Source of the DNA: Verrucomicrobiota bacterium
GTDB lineage: Bacteria > Verrucomicrobiota > Kiritimatiellia > RFP12 > UBA1067
Assembly: GCA_023269675.1 (NCBI GenBank)
Contig: JAHFSX010000003.1
Location: 62,001-126,000 of the forward strand
Length of the DNA stretch: 64,000 bases
Reading direction: 5' to 3'
Positions 59,745 to 64,000 of the stretch are shown piece after piece. The notes beneath the pieces are model-generated. The model did not search any database. It was not told the DNA's origin and worked only from the letters and a program-made list of their open reading frames with translations. The translations under genes and the position numbers were made by a program. Position 1 is the stretch's first letter, and each line of letters starts with the position of its first letter.

Positions 59745-60353
59745 TCAGCCAGGCGGCAATATCTTGCGCTTGTTGCGCCGGGTCAGGATATGGTGCGTCA
59801 GCACCAGCAGCAGCACGATGATCCCGAAAGCCCCCAGCCGCAGGTGCGGATCGCGCAGGTAGGGCAGGATCCATTCCCCGATAAACACGCCCAGCTCCAG
59901 GAACAGCGCGGACTGGACCATCGACGCCAGGAGCAGCAGGAACAGAAACCGCGGCAGCGGGTACTTCACGGCGCCGGCCGACACATAGGCGAGCGTGCGC
60001 GCGCCGGGCAGGAAGCGGGCGATCACGATGGTTTTGATCGCCTGGCGCTCGAAATAGGTCTCCATCCAGGCCAGCCGGGCCGCGTCCACCCAGCGCAGCC
60101 GGATCAGGAAAAGCGTCGCGTAACGGCCGATGAGATACAGGCCGAGATCCCCGGCCAGGCCGCCGAGGGTCATGCTGACGAACGCGATCCCCCAGCCGAC
60201 CTGCCCCGCCGCCACCAGCAGCCCCACCCCGCAGCGGGCGGCGTCCTCGAGAAAGCAGGTCCCCACCGCCACCAGCAGGCCCTGAAGCCAGAGATGGTTG
60301 GAGAGCTGCTGACAGATCTGGATGAACGCGTCTTCGGTCACAGGGCCTCGCAC
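59745..60353 (-). CDS. DedA-family membrane protein
   Basis: A 202-aa inner-membrane protein of the DedA family (VTT domain), some members of which move phospholipid or undecaprenyl carriers or support membrane homeostasis. Segments are LWLQGLLVAVGTCFLEDAARCG (family E/D start), GDLGLYLIGRYA, and FERQAIKTIVIARFLPGART, the conserved F/Y-G..A..RF.PG..T motif region, then three hydrophobic helices to the basic C-terminus TRRNKRKILPPG. I accept the GTG at 60353 as the start, since no ATG is available with homology. Its stop codon abuts the prfA stop with no bases between. Confidence 0.9.
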   Translation of the reverse strand: MRGPVTEDAFIQICQQLSNHLWLQGLLVAVGTCFLEDAARCGVGLLVAAGQVGWGIAFVSMTLGGLAGDLGLYLIGRYATLFLIRLRWVDAARLAWMETYFERQAIKTIVIARFLPGARTLAYVSAGAVKYPLPRFLFLLLLASMVQSALFLELGVFIGEWILPYLRDPHLRLGAFGIIVLLLVLTHHILTRRNKRKILPPG

Positions 60354-60453
60354 TCGGGGATAGTCGCACGGAAAAGGCGATGATTATCACACGAACCGGC
60401 CCGCAGCTCAAGTGCGCTCTCGCAAAAAATTCAGCTTTTTGCTGATTTCTCTC

Positions 60454-60483
60454 TTGCGCCTGATACCCCCTTTGTCCTATTCT
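60454..60483 (+). promoter_or_regulatory. Promoter of the LamG-like secreted protein
   Basis: TTGCGC, 18-bp spacer, TATTCT. The -35 and spacer are the same as for rpmE. The -10 ends about 127 bp before the ATG; the leader contains no clear riboswitch. Confidence 0.6.
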
Positions 60484-60609
60484 ATAACCTACAACGAAAG
60501 AATAGTCTTGGCCGATGGCCTGGGAGGCGGGTGTCTCCCGGTTGTCCGTCAGGATTTTGAAGGTTTAAACGTGTTAACAGCTAAAGCCAATGACAGGAGG
60601 GTTTCTTTA

Positions 60610-62085
60610 ATGAACCTGACTACAAAGCGAATGCTACAGTATATGACGGTGTTTGCGGGCGCGTGTGCGCTTTCCGCCACCGCAACGACGACGTGGGTGT
60701 CGGATTCGTTCGAAGCGCCGGAAGGCACGAACAATAATCTCATTGCCACTTATAAGATGGTCGTTTCGGGTACCAATAACGAGTTCACCAACTCCCCCTG
60801 GACCTCCTCGGCCGCCGGTGACGCTTCCAAGCTCATCACGGGCGCCGCCGCTGACTCCGGTTACGCAGGCATCCATCCGATCGCCGTTGCGGACCAGCTG
60901 CTGGTCCTCGACCTCGCGACCGAGGGGCAGACCCTCGCGCGTACGGTGACGAACGACGTCAATCCCACGTGTTCGTTCGCGTCAGGGAACGTGTACGTGG
61001 ACACCCTGATCAAGTTCACCCCGAGCGAGGATACGCCGTCGATCGGCAATGACGTCAAGGTGGCGGTCTATGTCGACGTCAACTCCAATCTCGTGGTGCA
61101 TCATCAGGCTTATGATCTCGTGAACTCACTGGGTTGGACGACTAACAGTGTGATTCCAGGGCTCATTTCGCCGACGAACTGGTACCGTCTGACGATCCAG
61201 TTGGGCAATACGGCAACGATCGGCGAGTCCTGCAAGATCTACCTGAACGGCGTGGCCATTTCGCACACCAACGCCTTTTCGGCGGGACCTGTGGCGGGCG
61301 GCCAGTGGTTCTTGACTGCGGCCGCTGGCACCGAACTCTCGACGGTCGCCTTCCAGGGCACCGGCGCGGCGGATGAGCTGGTCGTGACGGACATACCGGC
61401 TGACTTCGGCGCTCCGGCAGGCATCCTGCTGACGCTGGTGTTCGATCCGGCGATGGTCTCGGTCCTGACGAACGGCGCTGAGGCTGCTACCCTCGCGCAG
61501 GTCCCGACCTCCACGCCCATCGTGATCAACGCCAAGCCTTGGTACGAGATCACGTCGATGGGCAGCCTGTTCACCGGTCCCTCGGTCACGAACAAGGTCG
61601 CCGGCACCGAGATGATCACCAACGTCGACGGCACGGTCGAGAGCGCGACCAGCGCGACGAACACGATCACGGCGCAGCTCTACAGCGACACCGGTTCGAT
61701 CTCCACGGGTCTGGGCGGCGGCACGTATCCGGCCAACAAGGTCGCGCTCTGGGCCACCACCTACAGCCAGACGGTTCTGACCCCCGACATGCTGGACGAC
61801 TACCTGCTGAACGTCGCCCCGGCCACGGACGCGGTGCTCAAGATCAACTCGATCACGGTTAACAGCGGGACGGGGTTGGTCACAATCAAGGTGGGCGCCA
61901 CGTCCGGGCTCGTCGATATGACCGCCGCAGCCCTCAACGGCACGTTGGTTGTTTACACGACCGACGATCTGACGACTCCGTTCGCCCTGATCGGCACGTT
62001 CGCGATCACTGTGGAGACGGCTTCAGAGGTCACGGTCACCGTGCCGGTGGGCGATGGCAAGTTCATCAAGGCCGTCGTGCAGTAA
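60610..62085 (+). CDS. Secreted LamG/concanavalin-like protein
   Basis: A 491-aa exported beta-rich protein. The signal peptide MNLTTKRMLQYMTVFAGACALSATA is followed by TTTWVSDSFEAPEGTNNNLI. The first half (about 30-260) is LamG-like (VYVDTLIKFTPSEDTPSIGNDVKVAVYV; TNWYRLTIQLG; CKIYLNGVAISHTNAF), ending AADELVVTDIPADFG. The second half (about 265-491) is of repeated Thr/Ala/Gly-rich beta character and ends FIKAVVQ. Low Lys/Arg and frequent Thr/Asn suggest a cell-surface or extracellular structural protein. GGAGG lies nine bases before the ATG. It precedes a pseudopilin-type secretion cluster and may be a substrate or surface partner of it (inference). The start upstream in the track has no support. 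Confidence 0.8.
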   Translation: MNLTTKRMLQYMTVFAGACALSATATTTWVSDSFEAPEGTNNNLIATYKMVVSGTNNEFTNSPWTSSAAGDASKLITGAAADSGYAGIHPIAVADQLLVLDLATEGQTLARTVTNDVNPTCSFASGNVYVDTLIKFTPSEDTPSIGNDVKVAVYVDVNSNLVVHHQAYDLVNSLGWTTNSVIPGLISPTNWYRLTIQLGNTATIGESCKIYLNGVAISHTNAFSAGPVAGGQWFLTAAAGTELSTVAFQGTGAADELVVTDIPADFGAPAGILLTLVFDPAMVSVLTNGAEAATLAQVPTSTPIVINAKPWYEITSMGSLFTGPSVTNKVAGTEMITNVDGTVESATSATNTITAQLYSDTGSISTGLGGGTYPANKVALWATTYSQTVLTPDMLDDYLLNVAPATDAVLKINSITVNSGTGLVTIKVGATSGLVDMTAAALNGTLVVYTTDDLTTPFALIGTFAITVETASEVTVTVPVGDGKFIKAVVQ

Positions 62086-62116
62086 GCCTTCGCTGAATTA
62101 GTTCAAGACTGACATG

Positions 62117-62151
62117 CAGGGGTCCGCGGCGACGCGGGCCCCTGTTGTTTT
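62117..62151 (+). terminator. Intrinsic terminator after the LamG-like gene
   Basis: CAGGGG-t-CCGCG pairs with CGCGG-g-CCCCTG, followed by a T-rich TTGTTTT. Confidence 0.75.
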
Positions 62152-62277
62152 AGAGGCCGGGCGCGTGCGCCCGGCCTATTTTTCGGTTTGCGTGGCCCTG
62201 CATACTGTGGTACCCTATCACATACGGTAAAAGTGACGTTTGGCTGCGAGACAGCCGACATCTTCTGGAGTAGCCTT

Positions 62278-63582
62278 ATGCCCAAATTCGCGTATGTCGC
62301 AGTGGATTCCGCCGGCAAAGAGAGCCGCGGCACAATCGAAGCCCCCAACCAGGCTCAGGCGGTGGCCAAAGTGCGCAGCCAGGGGCTCTTTCCGACCGCC
62401 ATCGGCGCGGCCGACGGCGCGGCGGGGGCCCCCGCCGGCGCGGCTGCCGCGAAGAGGCCTGCCCCCGGCGGCGCCAAGAAGGGCGGCGGCAAGATGAGCA
62501 TGGAGATCAAGATGCCGAAGTTCCTGCGCGGCCGCGTCAAGCCGAAGGATCTCACGGTGCTCACCCGGCAGCTCGCCACGCTGGTGGACGCGGGCCTGCC
62601 TCTGCTGCGCGGGCTGCACGTGCTCCAGCGGCAGACCCCGAACGCGACGCTGCGGGAAGCGCTGGCCGGCATGTGCGAGGCGGTCGAGAGCGGCAGCACC
62701 TTCTCGGAGTCGCTCGCCAACTACCCCAAGATCTTCAGCAACCTCTACATCAACATGGTGCGCGCGGGCGAGGCCGGCGGCGTGCTGGAGGTGGTGTTGA
62801 CCCGTTTGGCCGAGTTCGCCGAAAAGGCCGAACGCATCAAGAACAAGGTCAAGGGCGCCATGGTCTACCCGACCGTGACGTTTTTCGCGGCCATCGGCAT
62901 CACGAGCTTCCTGCTGGTCGCGGTGATCCCGAAGTTCAAGGACATTTTCAACGACTTGCTCGAAGGCAAGCCGCTGCCGGTCGTCACGCAGTTCGTGATG
63001 AACGCCAGCAACCTGCTGATGCACAACGGCCTGGCGGTGCTGGGCGCCGTGGCCGTCTTCGTGGTGCTCTTCAAGATATTCGCCAAGACCAAGACCGGCA
63101 GCTATACGCTGGATGTGGTCAAGCTGAAAGCGCCGATGTTCGGCACGCTGGTGCGCCGCACGGCGGTCTCGCGCATGACCCGCACCCTGGGCACCCTGCT
63201 CGCCTCCGGCGTGCCGGTCCTGCAGGCGCTGACGATCGTGCGCGACACCACGGGCAACGCGGTGATCTCCCGCGCCATGCAGGCGGTGCACGACGCCGTG
63301 AAGGAAGGCGAGAGCATGACCGCGCCGCTGGCGGCCAGCAAGGTCTTCCCGCCGATGGTGGTTTCGATGGTGGAGGTGGGCGAGGAGACCGGCGCGCTGC
63401 CGGACATGCTGACGCGCATCGCGGACACCTACGACGACGAGGTGGACAACGCGGTGGCGGGCCTGACCTCGGTGATCGAGCCGCTGATGATCATCGTGCT
63501 CGCGGTGATCGTCGGCACGATCGTCATCGCGATGTTCATGCCCATGATCCAGATCATCGGCACCCTCGGCTCGGCGACGTAA
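62278..63582 (+). CDS. Type II secretion / type IV pilus inner-membrane platform protein (GspF/PilC)
   Basis: Polytopic platform protein that couples the assembly ATPase to pseudopilin polymerisation. It has 434 aa against about 405. MPKFAYVAVDSAGKESRGTIEAP is the N-terminal signature. An Ala/Gly/Lys-rich insert (about 50-80, GAAAAKRPAPGGAKKGGGK) separates it from the first GspF domain (LTRQLATLVDAGLPLLRGL; FSNLYINMVRAGEAGGVLEVVL). The second domain repeats the pattern (LGTLLASGVPVLQALTIVRD; VSMVEVGEETGALPDMLTRI). Three membrane helices lie at about 205, 265 and 405. GGAG is eight bases before the ATG at 62278. It precedes a prepilin gene. Confidence 0.95.
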   Translation: MPKFAYVAVDSAGKESRGTIEAPNQAQAVAKVRSQGLFPTAIGAADGAAGAPAGAAAAKRPAPGGAKKGGGKMSMEIKMPKFLRGRVKPKDLTVLTRQLATLVDAGLPLLRGLHVLQRQTPNATLREALAGMCEAVESGSTFSESLANYPKIFSNLYINMVRAGEAGGVLEVVLTRLAEFAEKAERIKNKVKGAMVYPTVTFFAAIGITSFLLVAVIPKFKDIFNDLLEGKPLPVVTQFVMNASNLLMHNGLAVLGAVAVFVVLFKIFAKTKTGSYTLDVVKLKAPMFGTLVRRTAVSRMTRTLGTLLASGVPVLQALTIVRDTTGNAVISRAMQAVHDAVKEGESMTAPLAASKVFPPMVVSMVEVGEETGALPDMLTRIADTYDDEVDNAVAGLTSVIEPLMIIVLAVIVGTIVIAMFMPMIQIIGTLGSAT

Positions 63583-63729
63583 GAGCGGGGCCACAGGAGG
63601 CCGGAGACAGAATTAAGGAGCCGGAATGGATGCGGGTTCAAAGCCGGCGGGCACCGCGTTCAACCCTGCGCACTGAATTCTGCCGACGGCCGCCCGGATC
63701 CAATTTAAATAGGTAAGAGGTGGTTGTTC

Positions 63730-64000
63730 ATGAATAATGGCAAGCAAGACAAGCGCGCGGCCTTCACCCTCATCGAGATGATGGTGGTGGTGGCGATCAT
63801 CGGCGTGCTGATCGCCGGCGTGTTCCGGCTGATGGGCGCGGCGGGCGAAAGCAACAAGAAGGCGCTGACGATCGCGCGCATGCAGAAGCTGCAGAACGCG
63901 CTCTCCGGGTTTTACGCCGAGTTCGGCACCTACCCGCCGGTCACCCAGCACGGCTCGCCGGACCCGTTTGTCGCCCAGAACGCCGACAGCGGCCAGGAGG
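63730..64000 (+). CDS. Prepilin-type pseudopilin (GspG-like), cut by window end
   Basis: Not in the ORF track, since it runs off the window. I translated MNNGKQDKRAAFTLIEMMVVVAIIGVLIAG, then VFRLMGAAGESNKKALTIARMQ. The class III signal (A|FTLIE with Glu at +5) and the following hydrophobic helix are those of type IV pilins and GspG/GspH pseudopilins. RMQKLQNALSGFYAEFGTYPP continues as in major pseudopilins. The ATG at 63730 follows GAGGTGG. It lies 147 bp after gspF and is probably in the same operon. At least 90 residues are visible; the C-terminus is missing. Confidence 0.93.
   Translation, partial: MNNGKQDKRAAFTLIEMMVVVAIIGVLIAGVFRLMGAAGESNKKALTIARMQKLQNALSGFYAEFGTYPPVTQHGSPDPFVAQNADSGQE

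Overview
The window reads as the replication-origin region of a GC-rich Gram-negative bacterium. Kdo and heptose genes (kdsD, hldA, gmhB) imply lipopolysaccharide, and there is an ExbB-ExbD-TonB system. Very large secreted proteins with autotransporter-associated beta-strand repeats, a cytochrome/discoidin/SUMF1-like fusion and a pseudopilin-type secretion cluster point to the PVC superphylum. My best guess is Kiritimatiellota or a related Verrucomicrobiota/Lentisphaerota lineage; this is inference, since no rRNA is present.

Layout. 1-7.3 kb, minus strand: a truncated aldo/keto reductase, a 1348-aa discoidin/c-type cytochrome/SUMF1-like protein and L-fucose isomerase. The reductase and fucI carry matching 65-bp promoter regions. 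7.6-10.9 kb, plus strand: kdsD, exbB, exbD, tonB, separated by palindromic repeats. 11.1-13.6 kb: mutS. 13.8-22.7 kb: a 2962-aa adhesin-like protein, divergent from a secreted clan GH-A glycoside hydrolase (22.9-25.9 kb). 26.1-30.8 kb, minus strand: a SWIM zinc-finger protein, an SNF2 helicase and a Spy/CpxP-like protein.

31.4-42.7 kb is the chromosomal core: dnaA, a DnaA-box/AT-rich oriC candidate, dnaN, tRNA-Gln(CTG), tex, mnmE, a small membrane protein and mnmG. Core genes run mostly leftward left of dnaA and rightward right of it, as expected around an origin. mnmG contains two perfect 16-bp parS-like palindromes inside an in-frame insertion and is followed by an array of exactly 124-bp tandem repeats (42.77-43.44 kb).

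43.6-49.2 kb, minus strand: an 1864-aa secreted subtilase. 49.5-52.9 kb: a DUF2339/DUF3999-like pair. 53.0-56.6 kb, minus strand: a secreted coiled-coil-like protein, an orphan ABC permease and rubrerythrin. 56.8-59.7 kb: hldA-gmhB (ATGA overlap), rpmE, prfA. A DedA protein is convergent with prfA. 60.6-64.0 kb: a secreted LamG-like protein, a GspF/PilC homologue and a prepilin cut by the window end.

The intergenic regions are unusually rich in structure: GTAG-headed REP/BIME-like palindromes, a second GTTGTACCGGCTTCAGCCGG palindrome family, and long inverted repeats built of degenerate 6-9 nt words. The strongest candidates for something new are the shared fuc-type promoter, the 124-bp array and the parS-bearing insertion in mnmG.
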